DNA of 64,000 nt from assembly GCA_964242415.1 (NCBI GenBank), contig CAXTAT010000028.1, positions 1-64,000 on the forward strand. The letters are read 5' to 3'. How positions within the stretch are numbered: the first letter of the stretch is position 1; the number at the start of each line of letters is the position of its first letter. The translations under genes and the position numbers were made by a program. The DNA comes from DASWOJ01 sp964242415. GTDB taxonomy: Bacteria; Pseudomonadota; Alphaproteobacteria; Acetobacterales; Acetobacteraceae. The notes beneath the pieces were generated by a model that worked only from the letters and a program-made list of their open reading frames with translations, was not told where the DNA came from and did not search any database. Of the stretch, positions 9,894-18,629 are shown one piece after another.

Positions 9894-10856
9894 ATGGTGA
9901 AACGACGCAGCCTGGTTCTGTCTGCCGCAGCAGTGTTGGCGGCCCCCCCGCGTGCCGGGGCGCAGGATGCCTTCGGCAGCTTCGTGGCCGGGGTGAAGGC
10001 GGAGGCGCGGCGGGCCGGCATCCGGGACGAGACCCTGCAGGCTGCGTTCGCCGGGGTGCAGCCGAACCAGCACATCGTCGATCTCGACCGCCGGCAGCCG
10101 GAGTTCACGCTGACCTGGCCGGAGTACCAGGCCAAGGTGCTGCCGGACTCCCGGCTGCAGGCCGCGCGGGACAACTATGGCCGGGAACGCGACCTGCTGG
10201 CGCGGGTGGAGCAGCGGTTCGGCGTCGATCCCGGCGTGATCATGGGCATCTGGGGCATCGAGTCGGCGTTCGGCGCCAACAAGGGGAATTACCGGATCGT
10301 CGAGGCGCTTTCGACCCTGGCCTTCGAGGGGCGGCGCGCGAGCTATTTTCGCGGCGAGCTGATCAATGCGTTGAAGATCCTCGACGCCGGGGACGTGACG
10401 CCGGCCCGGCTGACCGGCGGTTACGCGGGGGCGATGGGCCAGCCGCAGTTCATGCCCAGCTCCTACCTTCGCCTTGCGGTCGATTTCGAGGGGCATGGGC
10501 GGCGCGACATCTGGGACAGCAAGCCCGACGTATTCGGCTCCATCGCCAACTACCTGGCGAAGAACGGCTGGCGGCACGGCGAGCTTTGGGGCCAGGCGGT
10601 GCGGGTGCCGCCGGGCTTGCAGGGGGGGCGCGACAACCGCCGCAGCCTTGAGGAGTGGGCGCGGATGGGCGTGCAGCGGGACGATGGCCGTGCGTTCTCC
10701 CGGCTGGATGCGATGGGCGCGCTGGTGGTCCCGGACGGCATCGAGCCTGGCGCGGGTTACATGACCTACGGCAACTTCGGCGTCATCCGCCGGTACAATC
10801 CGTCCGACTTCTATGCCATTGCTGTGGGGTTGTTGGGCAATGCGGCGGTGGCGTGA
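9894..10856 (+). CDS. Lytic murein transglycosylase, MltB family
   Basis: Cleaves peptidoglycan glycan strands with 1,6-anhydro ring formation in the periplasm. It has 320 residues from ATG 9894 (an in-frame ATG at 9885 is also possible). The N-terminal MVKRRSLVLSAAAVLAAPP and the AGAQDA cleavage region form a signal peptide without a lipobox, so it appears soluble. The catalytic glutamate is in GIWGIESAFGANKG (Glu123), and GGYAGAMGQPQFMPSSY is the family's substrate-cleft motif. There is no C-terminal peptidoglycan-binding domain. The stop overlaps the rlpA-like gene (GTGA), linking two septal wall enzymes. Confidence 0.92.
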   Translation: MVKRRSLVLSAAAVLAAPPRAGAQDAFGSFVAGVKAEARRAGIRDETLQAAFAGVQPNQHIVDLDRRQPEFTLTWPEYQAKVLPDSRLQAARDNYGRERDLLARVEQRFGVDPGVIMGIWGIESAFGANKGNYRIVEALSTLAFEGRRASYFRGELINALKILDAGDVTPARLTGGYAGAMGQPQFMPSSYLRLAVDFEGHGRRDIWDSKPDVFGSIANYLAKNGWRHGELWGQAVRVPPGLQGGRDNRRSLEEWARMGVQRDDGRAFSRLDAMGALVVPDGIEPGAGYMTYGNFGVIRRYNPSDFYAIAVGLLGNAAVA

Positions 10857-11755
10857 CCTGGGCGCGGCTGCTGGCGCTCGCCGTTCCGCTGTGGCTGCTG
10901 GCGTGCGGACCGCGGCGGCCAGCGCCGGTGCCGGCGCCGCATTATGTCGTTGGAGGCGCCTACCAGGCGGGCGGGGTCTGGCATTATCCCCGGGAGGAGT
11001 TTCAATACGATGCGACGGGACTGGCGGCGGTGCTGCCGGATGCGTCGGGTCTGACGGCCGACGGGGAGGCGTTCGACCCGACGGCGATGGCGGCGGCGCA
11101 TCCGACGCTGCAACTGCCCGCCATCGCGCGGGTCACCAATCTGGAGACGGGGTTGCAGGTGCTCGTGCGGATCAATGACCGCGGGCCGGCCAACCCTACG
11201 CGGCTGATTGGGTTGACCCGCACCGCGGCGCGGCGGTTGGGCGTCCCGCCCGGCGGCGTTGCACGGGTGCGGGTCCAGATCGAGGACGGCCCGAGCCAGG
11301 CGCTGCGCGACGGAACGCGCGACCCCGGCGAGGCTGGCGTCACCCCCGCGCCGCGCGGCGCCGTCGTGGCCGAGCCGCTGGCGCCGCCGCCCGGCGTTGC
11401 GCAGTCCAGCCGTGGGCGGTCGGATGCTGGTGCAGCGGTGGGTGCAATCCCCGCCAGCGCGCCCGCCGTGGATGGGGAGGCACTGCCCGGGCGCCTGCCT
11501 GAGGTTGCGGTCCAGGTTGGCGCCGCCCCCGGCCAGCTTTGGATCAGGGCAGGGGAGTTCAGCCTCGCCCGGTATGCCGACCAGGTTCGCGCCAGGCTGG
11601 GCGGCGGCAACGTCCAGGTCGAGGCGTCGCGGCAGGGACGGTCCGAGGTGTTCCGCGTACGTGCCGGCCCATATTCGGATGTGGCCGCGGCGGATATCGC
11701 ACTGGACCAGGCGCGTCGCGCCGGGGTAACGGATGCTCACATTGTCGTGGAGTAG
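10853..11755 (+). CDS. rlpA: RlpA-like septal lytic transglycosylase lipoprotein with SPOR domain
   Basis: Outer-membrane lipoprotein of the RlpA family, which acts on denuded glycan strands at division sites. From GTG 10853, overlapping the previous stop, it has 300 residues. A short signal peptide ends in the lipobox LLAC (Cys18). A double-psi beta-barrel domain spans about residues 60-150 (VLVRINDRGPANPTRLIGLT). A Pro/Ala-rich linker leads to a C-terminal SPOR domain (about 220-300; QLWIRAGEFSLARYADQVRA), which binds denuded peptidoglycan at the septum. The neighbours, an MltB-type enzyme and a D,D-carboxypeptidase, make this a cell-wall remodelling trio. Confidence 0.9.
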   Translation: MTWARLLALAVPLWLLACGPRRPAPVPAPHYVVGGAYQAGGVWHYPREEFQYDATGLAAVLPDASGLTADGEAFDPTAMAAAHPTLQLPAIARVTNLETGLQVLVRINDRGPANPTRLIGLTRTAARRLGVPPGGVARVRVQIEDGPSQALRDGTRDPGEAGVTPAPRGAVVAEPLAPPPGVAQSSRGRSDAGAAVGAIPASAPAVDGEALPGRLPEVAVQVGAAPGQLWIRAGEFSLARYADQVRARLGGGNVQVEASRQGRSEVFRVRAGPYSDVAAADIALDQARRAGVTDAHIVVE

Positions 11756-11783
11756 GATCAGTGTCGTGGAATAGGAGTGCGCC

Positions 11784-12986
11784 ATGCTGAACCGCCGAAG
11801 CGTTCTGGCTGCGACGAGCGTCGCCCTGCTGCCGGGCGTGGCCCAGGCCGACCACCACCACCCGGCGCGGGGCCACCACCCCGACGCGCCGCCGCCGACC
11901 GGCACGCCGGCCGCCACGCCGCTGGGGCCGATCGATACTGCCGCCCGGTATGCGCTGATCATGGACTTTAACACGGGCGCCACCCTGCTGGACAAGCAGG
12001 GCGACGTGCCGATGCCGCCATCGTCCATGACCAAGCTGATGACGGCGTATATCGTGTATGGGCTGCTGAAGGCCGGCCGGTTCACGCTGATGCAGGAGCT
12101 GCCGGTCAGCGACCGCGCCTGGCGGATGCAGGGCAGCAAGATGTTCGTGCCGCAGGGCGGGTCGGTGAAGGTCGAGGACCTGATCCGCGGCATGATCATC
12201 CAGTCTGGCAACGACGCCTGCGTGGTGCTGGCGGAGGCGGTGGCCGGGTCGGAGGAGGGGTTCGCCGACCTGATGAACCAGAAGGCCAAGGAGCTGGGGC
12301 TGACCAACACCAGCTTTCGGAACAGCACGGGATGGCCGGATTCGCAGCAGCAGATGTCGTGCCGCGACATCGCCACCCTGGCCCGGCACCTGATCACCGA
12401 TTTCCCGGAGTACTACCGGTACGACAACGAGAAGTCGTTCAAGTACAACAATATCGAGCAGCAGAATCGTAATCCCTTGGTGCAGAAGGGCGTCGCCGAT
12501 GGCCTGAAGACCGGGCATACCGAGGCTGGCGGCTATGGGCTGGTCGCCAGTGCGGAGCGGGGCGGGCGCCGGGTGATCGTCGTGGCCAACGGCATGGCCT
12601 CCATGCACCAGCGCGCGGAGGAGAGCGAGCGGCTGTTGGAGTGGAGCTTCCGCGAGTTCGAGAACGTGCCGCTGTTCACCGCGGGGGACACGGTGGAGAC
12701 TGCGCGGGTGTGGCTGGGCGCGCGGTCGACGGTGCCGCTGGTCGGTGGCAAGGACCTGGTGCTGACCATGCCGCGGCAGTGGCGCAACAGCGCCAAGATC
12801 GCGGTGGAGTACTCCAATCCTGTCAACGCCCCGGTCAGCCGTGGCGACGTGCTGGGCAAGCTGACGGTGTCGGGGCAGGGGGTGCCGGCGATGGACGTGC
12901 CGCTGCTGGCCGGGGCCGACGTGCCGCGCCTGGGGCTGCCGGGCCGGGCGGTGGCGGTGATGGCGCGCTACGTGCTGGGGTCCTGA
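11784..12986 (+). CDS. dacC: D-alanyl-D-alanine carboxypeptidase (PBP5/6 family)
   Basis: Periplasmic penicillin-binding protein that trims the terminal D-Ala from peptidoglycan stem peptides. It has 400 residues with AGGAG six bases before the ATG. An N-terminal signal with twin arginine (NRRSVLAATSVALL) is followed by a His/Pro-rich linker (residues 23-47). The active-site triad of motifs is present: SSMTK (Ser81, Lys84), SGN and KTGHTEAGGYG. The C-terminal beta-rich PBP5 domain follows (about 300-380). The usual C-terminal amphipathic membrane anchor is weak. The specific paralogue (dacA, dacC or dacF) cannot be decided. Confidence 0.92.
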   Translation: MLNRRSVLAATSVALLPGVAQADHHHPARGHHPDAPPPTGTPAATPLGPIDTAARYALIMDFNTGATLLDKQGDVPMPPSSMTKLMTAYIVYGLLKAGRFTLMQELPVSDRAWRMQGSKMFVPQGGSVKVEDLIRGMIIQSGNDACVVLAEAVAGSEEGFADLMNQKAKELGLTNTSFRNSTGWPDSQQQMSCRDIATLARHLITDFPEYYRYDNEKSFKYNNIEQQNRNPLVQKGVADGLKTGHTEAGGYGLVASAERGGRRVIVVANGMASMHQRAEESERLLEWSFREFENVPLFTAGDTVETARVWLGARSTVPLVGGKDLVLTMPRQWRNSAKIAVEYSNPVNAPVSRGDVLGKLTVSGQGVPAMDVPLLAGADVPRLGLPGRAVAVMARYVLGS

Positions 12987-13009
12987 CGCGCGCTGCTGTC
13001 CCGGCGGGC

Positions 13010-13624
13010 GTGTTCATCACGCTGGAGGGCGGGGAGGGTGCGGGCAAGTCAACTCAGGCCCGGCTGCTGGTTGCGGCGCTGGGTGCGGCGAGCGTTGCCG
13101 CGCTGTTCACCCGTGAGCCTGGCGGTGCCCCTGGGGCCGAGTTGCTGCGCGGCCTGCTGCTGTCGCGCAGCCATGATTGGTCGGCGGAGGCGGAAACCTA
13201 CCTGCATTTCGCCGCGCGGGCGGAGCACCTGTCGCGCACCATCCTGCCGGCGTTGGCGGCGGGGACTGTTGTGGTGTGCGACCGGTTCGCCGACTCCACC
13301 ATGGCGTATCAGGGGTATGGCCTGGGAGCCGACCGTGCGCTGATCGCCGCGCTGACCCGGCTGTTGCCGCGGCAGCCGGACCTGACCCTTGTGCTCCAGG
13401 TGTCGCCAGAGGTGGCGGCCGCGCGGGTGGCGGAACGCCGTCAGGCGCTGGACCGCTATGAGTCGATGGACCCCGCGTTTCATGCCCGCGTGGCCCGGGG
13501 TTTTGCCGCCATCGCCGCGGCAGAGCCGGGCCGCTGCGTGGTGATACCGGCCGATGGCGCTGCCGAGGAGGTGCATCAGGCGATCTGCCTCGCCGTTGCG
13601 GTGCATGTGCCCGGGCTGGCCTGA
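13010..13624 (+). CDS. tmk: Thymidylate kinase
   Basis: Phosphorylates dTMP to dTDP for DNA synthesis. Family features are the P-loop LEGGEGAGKST at the very N-terminus, the CDRFADSTMAYQG nucleotide/LID-proximal motif, and AERRQALDRYESMD in the lid region. From GTG 13010 the protein has 204 residues, and GTG immediately before FITLEGG is where the family normally starts. An in-frame CTG at 12983 overlaps the upstream stop and is a less likely alternative. The stop overlaps the holB ATG (TGATG), as in the common tmk-holB pair. Confidence 0.93.
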   Translation: MFITLEGGEGAGKSTQARLLVAALGAASVAALFTREPGGAPGAELLRGLLLSRSHDWSAEAETYLHFAARAEHLSRTILPALAAGTVVVCDRFADSTMAYQGYGLGADRALIAALTRLLPRQPDLTLVLQVSPEVAAARVAERRQALDRYESMDPAFHARVARGFAAIAAAEPGRCVVIPADGAAEEVHQAICLAVAVHVPGLA

Positions 13625-14619
13625 TGCTGGAGCCCAGGGCCAATCCGCTGCTGGTGGGCCATGCCGACGCCGCTGCGGCGATGGACGATGCCATTCGGGG
13701 GGGGCGCGTGCACCATGCCTGGTTGATCACGGGTCCCGAGGGGATCGGCAAGGCCACCCTGGCGTACCGGTTCGCCCGGCACCTGCTGGCCCCGCCCGGT
13801 ATGCCCGCGGATGTGCCGGAGGCGCCAGTGTTCCGCCGGGTCGCCGCCGGGACGCACGCCGACCTGCTGACGGTCGAGCGCGCCTGGGATGACAAGCGCA
13901 GGCGGCTGCGGGCGGAGATCGTGGTGGGCGATACCCGCGCCGTGGCCGACTTCCTGCGGCTGACGCCGGCGGAGGGCGGCTGGCGCATCGTGGTGGTGGA
14001 CGGCGCGGAGCACCTGAACCGCAATGCCGCCAATGCGCTGCTGAAGGTGCTGGAGGAGCCGCCGGCGCGTGCCGTGCTGCTGCTGACGTGCGCCGCGCCG
14101 GGCCGGCTGCTGCCGACGATACGCAGCCGTTGCCGCCGCCTGCGCCTGTTGCCGCTGGGTGTCGCGGAGGCCGGGCAGGTGCTGGACGTGGCGCTGCCGG
14201 AGCTGTCTGCCGAGGACCGGGCGCGGCTGGCTGCCTTGTCCGAGGGTTCGCCGGGGCGGGCGGTGGCGCTGGCGGAGGAACAGGGCGTGGCGATCGCCGG
14301 GCTGGTGGCGGACGTGCTGCGGGACGTGCCGCGGCTGCCGGTGCTGCGGGCGTATGAGGTCGCCGACAGGCTGGCGCGCAGCGAGGGCGGGTATTCCACG
14401 TTCATGGACCTGCTGCGCTCGGCGATCAGCGCGGCGGTGCGGGAGGTGGCGCGGGGCGGGGGCGATGCCGCGCAACGGCGCCTGGCGGCTACGCGACCCC
14501 TAGCCGCATGGGGCGATCTGTGGCACGCGCTCACCCGCCTGCAAGACGAGACCGAGCGGTTCAACCTGGACAAGCGGCACGCCATCGTCTCCGGCCTGGA
14601 CCTGCTGAACGGCACATGA
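13624..14619 (+). CDS. holB: DNA polymerase III subunit delta'
   Basis: Clamp-loader subunit that helps place the beta clamp on primed DNA. It has 331 residues with an N-terminal AAA+ fold: Walker A GPEGIGKAT near residue 40, a degenerate Walker B region (RIVVVDGAEHLN), and the SRC sensor motif in LLPTIRSRCRRLRL. I see none of the paired cysteines of the E. coli zinc module. Overlaps with tmk (TGATG) and metG (ATGA) imply translational coupling in a tmk-holB-metG-tatD operon. Confidence 0.93.
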   Translation: MLEPRANPLLVGHADAAAAMDDAIRGGRVHHAWLITGPEGIGKATLAYRFARHLLAPPGMPADVPEAPVFRRVAAGTHADLLTVERAWDDKRRRLRAEIVVGDTRAVADFLRLTPAEGGWRIVVVDGAEHLNRNAANALLKVLEEPPARAVLLLTCAAPGRLLPTIRSRCRRLRLLPLGVAEAGQVLDVALPELSAEDRARLAALSEGSPGRAVALAEEQGVAIAGLVADVLRDVPRLPVLRAYEVADRLARSEGGYSTFMDLLRSAISAAVREVARGGGDAAQRRLAATRPLAAWGDLWHALTRLQDETERFNLDKRHAIVSGLDLLNGT

Positions 14620-16148
14620 CCGAACGTTTTTACGTCACCACCCCGATCTACTACGTGAACGGCGCGCCGCACATTGGGCACGCCTATACGTCCGTGGCTG
14701 CCGACGTGCTGGCGCGGTGGCACCGGCTGGCTGGGCGGGAGGTGTTCTTCCTGACCGGGACGGACGAGCACGGGCAGAAGGTGGAGAAGGCGGCGCAGGA
14801 CGCCGGGTTGCCGCCGCAGAGATTCGTCGATCAGGTGGCCGCGCAGTTCCAGGCGATGTCGGCGCTGATGGGGCTGTCCAACGACGACTTCATCCGCACT
14901 ACGGAGCCGCGGCACCGGGTGGCCTGCCAGGCGTTGTGGCGGCGGCTGGCCGATGCCGGGGAGATCTACCTCGGGCACTACGAGGGCTGGTATGCCGTGC
15001 GGGACGAGGCGTTCTACGACGAGGCGGAGCTTGTGACACGGCCGGATGGCAGCCGCGCGGCGCCGACCGGGGCGCCGGTGGAGTGGGTGCGCGAGCCATC
15101 GTATTTCTTCCGCATGTCCGCCTGGGGCGACCGGCTGCTGGAGTTGTATGAGCGGATGCCGGATTTCGTGCAGCCGTCCAGCCGACGTAACGAGGTCATG
15201 AGCTTCGTGCGCGGCGGGCTGAATGACCTGTCGGTCAGCCGGACCAGCTTCACGTGGGGCATCCCGGTGCCGGACGATCCCGGCCATGTCATGTACGTTT
15301 GGCTGGATGCGCTGACCAACTACCTGTCCGCGGTTGGCTATCCGGATACGGACGCGGCGCGTTGGCCGTTCTGGCCGCCGGACGTGCAGTTGGTGGGCAA
15401 GGACATCATCCGCTTCCATGCCGTGATCTGGCCGGCGCTGCTGATGGCGGCGGGGCTGCCGGTGCCGCGGACGGTGTTTTCCAATGGCTGGTGGACGGCG
15501 GGTGGGGAGAAGATGAGCAAGTCGCTCGGCAACGCCATCGACGTGGTGAAGCTGGTGGAGACCTATGGGCTGGACCCCGTGCGGTATTTCCTGCTGCGGG
15601 AGGTGCCGTTCGGCAATGACGGGGATTACAGCGACGCGGCGCTGGTCCGGCGCATGAACGTGGAGCTGGCCAACGACCTGGGCAACCTGGCGCAGCGGAC
15701 CCTGAGCCAGGTGGCGAAGAACTGCGGCGGGGCCATGCCGCGGAGCGGGCCGGCGACGCCCGAGGATGCCGCGCTGCTGGCCGATGCCGGGGCGCTGGCG
15801 GACAAGATCGGCGGCCACCTGGCGCGCGTGGCGTTCGGCGATGCGCTGGAGGAGGCGTGGCGGGTGATCCGTGCTGCCAACGCATACATTGACCATCAGG
15901 CGCCCTGGGCGCTGCGCAAGACCGATGCGGAGCGGATGGCGACCGTGCTGGGGGTGCTGGCCGAGGTGATCCGCGCGGTTGCGACGGTGCTGCAGCCGTT
16001 CATGCCCGGCAGCATGGCGCGGATGCTGGACCAGCTTGGGGTGCCGGCCGACGCGCGGCAGTTGTCGGCGCTGGCGACGCCATTGCCGGCCGGAACGCCG
16101 CTGCCACCGCCGCAGGGCGTGTTCCCGCGCTTCGTTGAGGCTGCCTGA
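14616..16148 (+). CDS. metG: Methionyl-tRNA synthetase
   Basis: Class I aminoacyl-tRNA synthetase charging tRNA-Met. It has 510 residues from an ATG overlapping the holB stop. The HIGH signature is at 19-22 (GAPHIGHAY) and KMSKS at 299-303 (GGEKMSKSLGN). The length matches the shorter MetG form without the C-terminal tRNA-binding dimer domain. The anticodon-binding helical bundle fills the last 150 residues. No CxxC zinc-knuckle pairs are apparent in the connective peptide. Confidence 0.96.
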   Translation: MTERFYVTTPIYYVNGAPHIGHAYTSVAADVLARWHRLAGREVFFLTGTDEHGQKVEKAAQDAGLPPQRFVDQVAAQFQAMSALMGLSNDDFIRTTEPRHRVACQALWRRLADAGEIYLGHYEGWYAVRDEAFYDEAELVTRPDGSRAAPTGAPVEWVREPSYFFRMSAWGDRLLELYERMPDFVQPSSRRNEVMSFVRGGLNDLSVSRTSFTWGIPVPDDPGHVMYVWLDALTNYLSAVGYPDTDAARWPFWPPDVQLVGKDIIRFHAVIWPALLMAAGLPVPRTVFSNGWWTAGGEKMSKSLGNAIDVVKLVETYGLDPVRYFLLREVPFGNDGDYSDAALVRRMNVELANDLGNLAQRTLSQVAKNCGGAMPRSGPATPEDAALLADAGALADKIGGHLARVAFGDALEEAWRVIRAANAYIDHQAPWALRKTDAERMATVLGVLAEVIRAVATVLQPFMPGSMARMLDQLGVPADARQLSALATPLPAGTPLPPPQGVFPRFVEAA

Positions 16149-16153
16149 TCGTC

Positions 16154-16936
16154 ATGCTGATCGATTCGCACTGCCATTTGGACAGCTTTGCCGGCGAGAT
16201 GGACGCTGTTCTTGGCCGGGCCGCGGCCGCCGGGGTGGGAGAGGTGGTCACCATCAGCACCCGGCTGGCGCAGGCGCCGGAGCTGATTGCCATGACCCGG
16301 CAGACCCGTATCTCGGGGCCGGGCATCTGGTGCACGGTTGGGGTGCATCCGCATAATGCGGGGGAGGGGCCGGTTGCCGATGCGGCCGACATTGCCGCCC
16401 TGACCGGCGACCGGCGCGTGGTCGGGGTTGGGGAGTCGGGTCTGGATTACTTCTACGACACGGCGCCGCGCGACATGCAGCAGGCCAGCTTTCGCCAGCA
16501 TATCCGTGCCGCCCGGCTGGCCGGGTTGCCGCTGGCGATCCATGCCCGCAGCGCCGACGACGACATCAGCCGTATCCTGCAGGAGGAGTGGGAGGCGGGC
16601 GGCCCCTATGCGCTGTTGCTGCACTGCTTCAGCTCGGGGCGTGGGCTGCTGCGGACGGCGCTGGACCTGGGCGGGTATGTCAGCTTTTCGGGCATGCTGA
16701 CGTTCCCGAAGTCGCAGGAGTTGCGCGACATGGCGCAGGAGGCGCCGGCGGACCGGGTGCTGGTGGAGACCGACGCGCCCTACCTTGCCCCCGTCCCGCA
16801 TCGCGGAAAACGCAACGAACCCGCCTGGGTCGCGCAGACCGCCGCGGTGCTGGCGCAGGTGCGGGGGGTGTCGCCGGGTGCCTTGGCCGACCTGACCACC
16901 GCGAATTTCCGCCGCCTGTTCACCCGGACGGCTTAG
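16154..16936 (+). CDS. tatD: TatD family metal-dependent hydrolase
   Basis: TIM-barrel amidohydrolase-superfamily enzyme, usually reported as a metal-dependent DNase or deoxyribonuclease-like phosphatase. It has 260 residues. Metal-ligand motifs are visible: DSHCHLD at the N-terminus, GESGLDYFYD, IHARSADDD, LHCFSSGRG and VETDAPYLAP. It begins five bases after metG and ends two bases before the next start. The metG-tatD-MBL hydrolase order is typical of alphaproteobacteria. Confidence 0.93.
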   Translation: MLIDSHCHLDSFAGEMDAVLGRAAAAGVGEVVTISTRLAQAPELIAMTRQTRISGPGIWCTVGVHPHNAGEGPVADAADIAALTGDRRVVGVGESGLDYFYDTAPRDMQQASFRQHIRAARLAGLPLAIHARSADDDISRILQEEWEAGGPYALLLHCFSSGRGLLRTALDLGGYVSFSGMLTFPKSQELRDMAQEAPADRVLVETDAPYLAPVPHRGKRNEPAWVAQTAAVLAQVRGVSPGALADLTTANFRRLFTRTA

Positions 16937-16938
16937 CC

Positions 16939-17739
16939 ATGCCGCGCATCACGATCCTGGGCTGCGGCGGGTCCGCGGGGGTGCCGCAGTTGGGCGGCGC
17001 GGATGGGCACGGCGACTGGGGCGCCTGCGACCCGGGGGAGCCGCGCAACCGCCGCACCCGGTCCAGCATCGTCATCGAGGGACCCGGCGGCGAGCGGCTG
17101 CTGGTGGACACGTCGCCCGACATGCGCGAGCAACTGCTGTCCTGCGGGGTGCCGCGCATCGACGCCATCTTGTTCACCCATGCGCATGCCGACCATGTTT
17201 TGGGCATCGACGATGTCCGCATCCTGAACCGGCTGGTGAAGCGCCCGCTGGACGCGTTTGCCACCGAGCGCACCTTGGAGGAGCTGCACAAGCGGTTCGA
17301 CTACGCGTTCAAGCCTTGGACGCCGCCGATGTTCTTCCGCCCGGTGCTGACGCCCAAGGTGATCGCGGCTGGCGATACCGTGGAGACCGCGGGGCTGCAG
17401 GTGCAGGTGTTCGAGCAGGACCACGGCTACATGCCGACGCTGGGGCTGCGGGTTGGGGGGTTCGGCTACTCGACGGATGTGGCGCGGCTGGACGATGCGG
17501 CGTTCGACGTGCTGGCCGGGGTGGATACCTGGGTTGTGGATTGCTTCCAACGCAAGGCGCACACGACTCATGCGAATTTGGATCAGGTGCTGGCTTGGGC
17601 GGAACGGCTGCGGCCGCGCCGGGTGGTGCTGACGCACATGGGGCATGACGTGGACTGGGCCTGGCTGGTGCGGCAGTTGCCGGGGCACATTGGGCCGGCG
17701 TTCGACGGCATGGTGCTGGATTTGCCGGATGCGGGATGA
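16939..17739 (+). CDS. MBL-fold metallo-hydrolase (PhnP-like phosphodiesterase family)
   Basis: Metallo-beta-lactamase-fold hydrolase close to the PhnP/phosphoribosyl cyclic phosphodiesterase group. It has 266 residues from the ATG two bases after tatD. The metal-binding HAHADHVLGID motif, the earlier GCGGSAGVPQLGG start and a late VVLTHMGHDVDW ligand segment are present. No phosphonate genes are nearby, so a role in C-P lyase metabolism is unlikely; association with tatD is the recurrent context. The stop overlaps the mazG start (ATGA). Confidence 0.88.
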   Translation: MPRITILGCGGSAGVPQLGGADGHGDWGACDPGEPRNRRTRSSIVIEGPGGERLLVDTSPDMREQLLSCGVPRIDAILFTHAHADHVLGIDDVRILNRLVKRPLDAFATERTLEELHKRFDYAFKPWTPPMFFRPVLTPKVIAAGDTVETAGLQVQVFEQDHGYMPTLGLRVGGFGYSTDVARLDDAAFDVLAGVDTWVVDCFQRKAHTTHANLDQVLAWAERLRPRRVVLTHMGHDVDWAWLVRQLPGHIGPAFDGMVLDLPDAG

Positions 17740-18629
17740 TTGGACGTGGGATGAGCAGCATGAGTTTCCATAATCTTCATTCTGCGAATGGTGGTGCGGG
17801 CGTGGTATTGGATGAGTCAGCCATGCCGGAGGCTGCGCTTGCCGAGACGGCCCGCCTGCTCGGTATCATGGCGAAGCTGCGTGATCCCGCTGGAGGCTGT
17901 CCGTGGGACCAGGTGCAGACCTTCGAGACGATTGCGCCCTACACGGTTGAGGAAGCCTATGAGGTCGCCGACGCCATTGCCCGGCATGACATGGCGGCGC
18001 TGCCGGACGAGCTTGGCGACCTGTTGCTGCAGGTTGTCTATCACGCCCGCATTGCCGAGGAAGCCGGGGCGTTCGCCTTTGCCGACGTGGCCCGGGCGAT
18101 CAGCGACAAGATGGTGCGGCGGCATCCGCTGATCTTCACCCCGGATGCGCCGACGCCGGCCGTGGATTATGAGGCGAGCAAGCAGGCTGAGCGTGCGGCG
18201 CGGCGGCAGGGCGGCACGCTGGATGGCGTCGCCGCCGGGCTGCCCGCCCTGACCCTGGCGCATAAGCTGACGCAGCGCGCGGCCCGGGTCGGCTTCGATT
18301 GGCCGGACCCGCAGGCGGTGCTGGCCAAGCTGGACGAGGAGGTTGCCGAGTTGCAGGCGGAACTGCCCGGGGCGAACGCAGCGCGGATTGCTGACGAGAT
18401 GGGCGACTTGCTGTTCGTCGCCGCCAACCTGGCGCGCAAGCTGGGCGTCGATCCCGAGGCGTGCCTGACGCAGGCCTGCGCCAAGTTCACCCGGCGGTTC
18501 CAGTCGGTGGAGCAGCAGCTTGCGGCGGAGGGGCACACCCCGGGCGATGCGACGCTGGAGCAGATGGAAGACTGCTGGGCCAAGGCGAAGGCTGGCGAAG
18601 GGCGATCAGGAGCTTCGGCGGAGGTTTGA
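17736..18629 (+). CDS. mazG: Nucleoside triphosphate pyrophosphohydrolase MazG
   Basis: Hydrolyses (d)NTPs to monophosphates, a house-cleaning role. It contains the tandem MazG domains expected of the long form: the first with CPWDQVQTFETIAPYTVEEA and LPDELGDLLLQVVYHA, the second with KLDEEVAELQAELPG and ADEMGDLLFVAANLA. From ATG 17736, overlapping the previous stop, it has 297 residues. ATGs at 17751, 17760 and 17823 are alternatives, and the conserved part begins near 17830. The 3' end overlaps the convergent alpha/beta hydrolase gene by 24 bases. Confidence 0.92.
   Translation: MIGRGMSSMSFHNLHSANGGAGVVLDESAMPEAALAETARLLGIMAKLRDPAGGCPWDQVQTFETIAPYTVEEAYEVADAIARHDMAALPDELGDLLLQVVYHARIAEEAGAFAFADVARAISDKMVRRHPLIFTPDAPTPAVDYEASKQAERAARRQGGTLDGVAAGLPALTLAHKLTQRAARVGFDWPDPQAVLAKLDEEVAELQAELPGANAARIADEMGDLLFVAANLARKLGVDPEACLTQACAKFTRRFQSVEQQLAAEGHTPGDATLEQMEDCWAKAKAGEGRSGASAEV

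Noticed and set aside
13107..15896. A 929-codon minus-strand frame opposite tmk, holB and metG
   Set aside because: Low-complexity His/Arg/Pro composition, and it spans three well-supported genes on the other strand.
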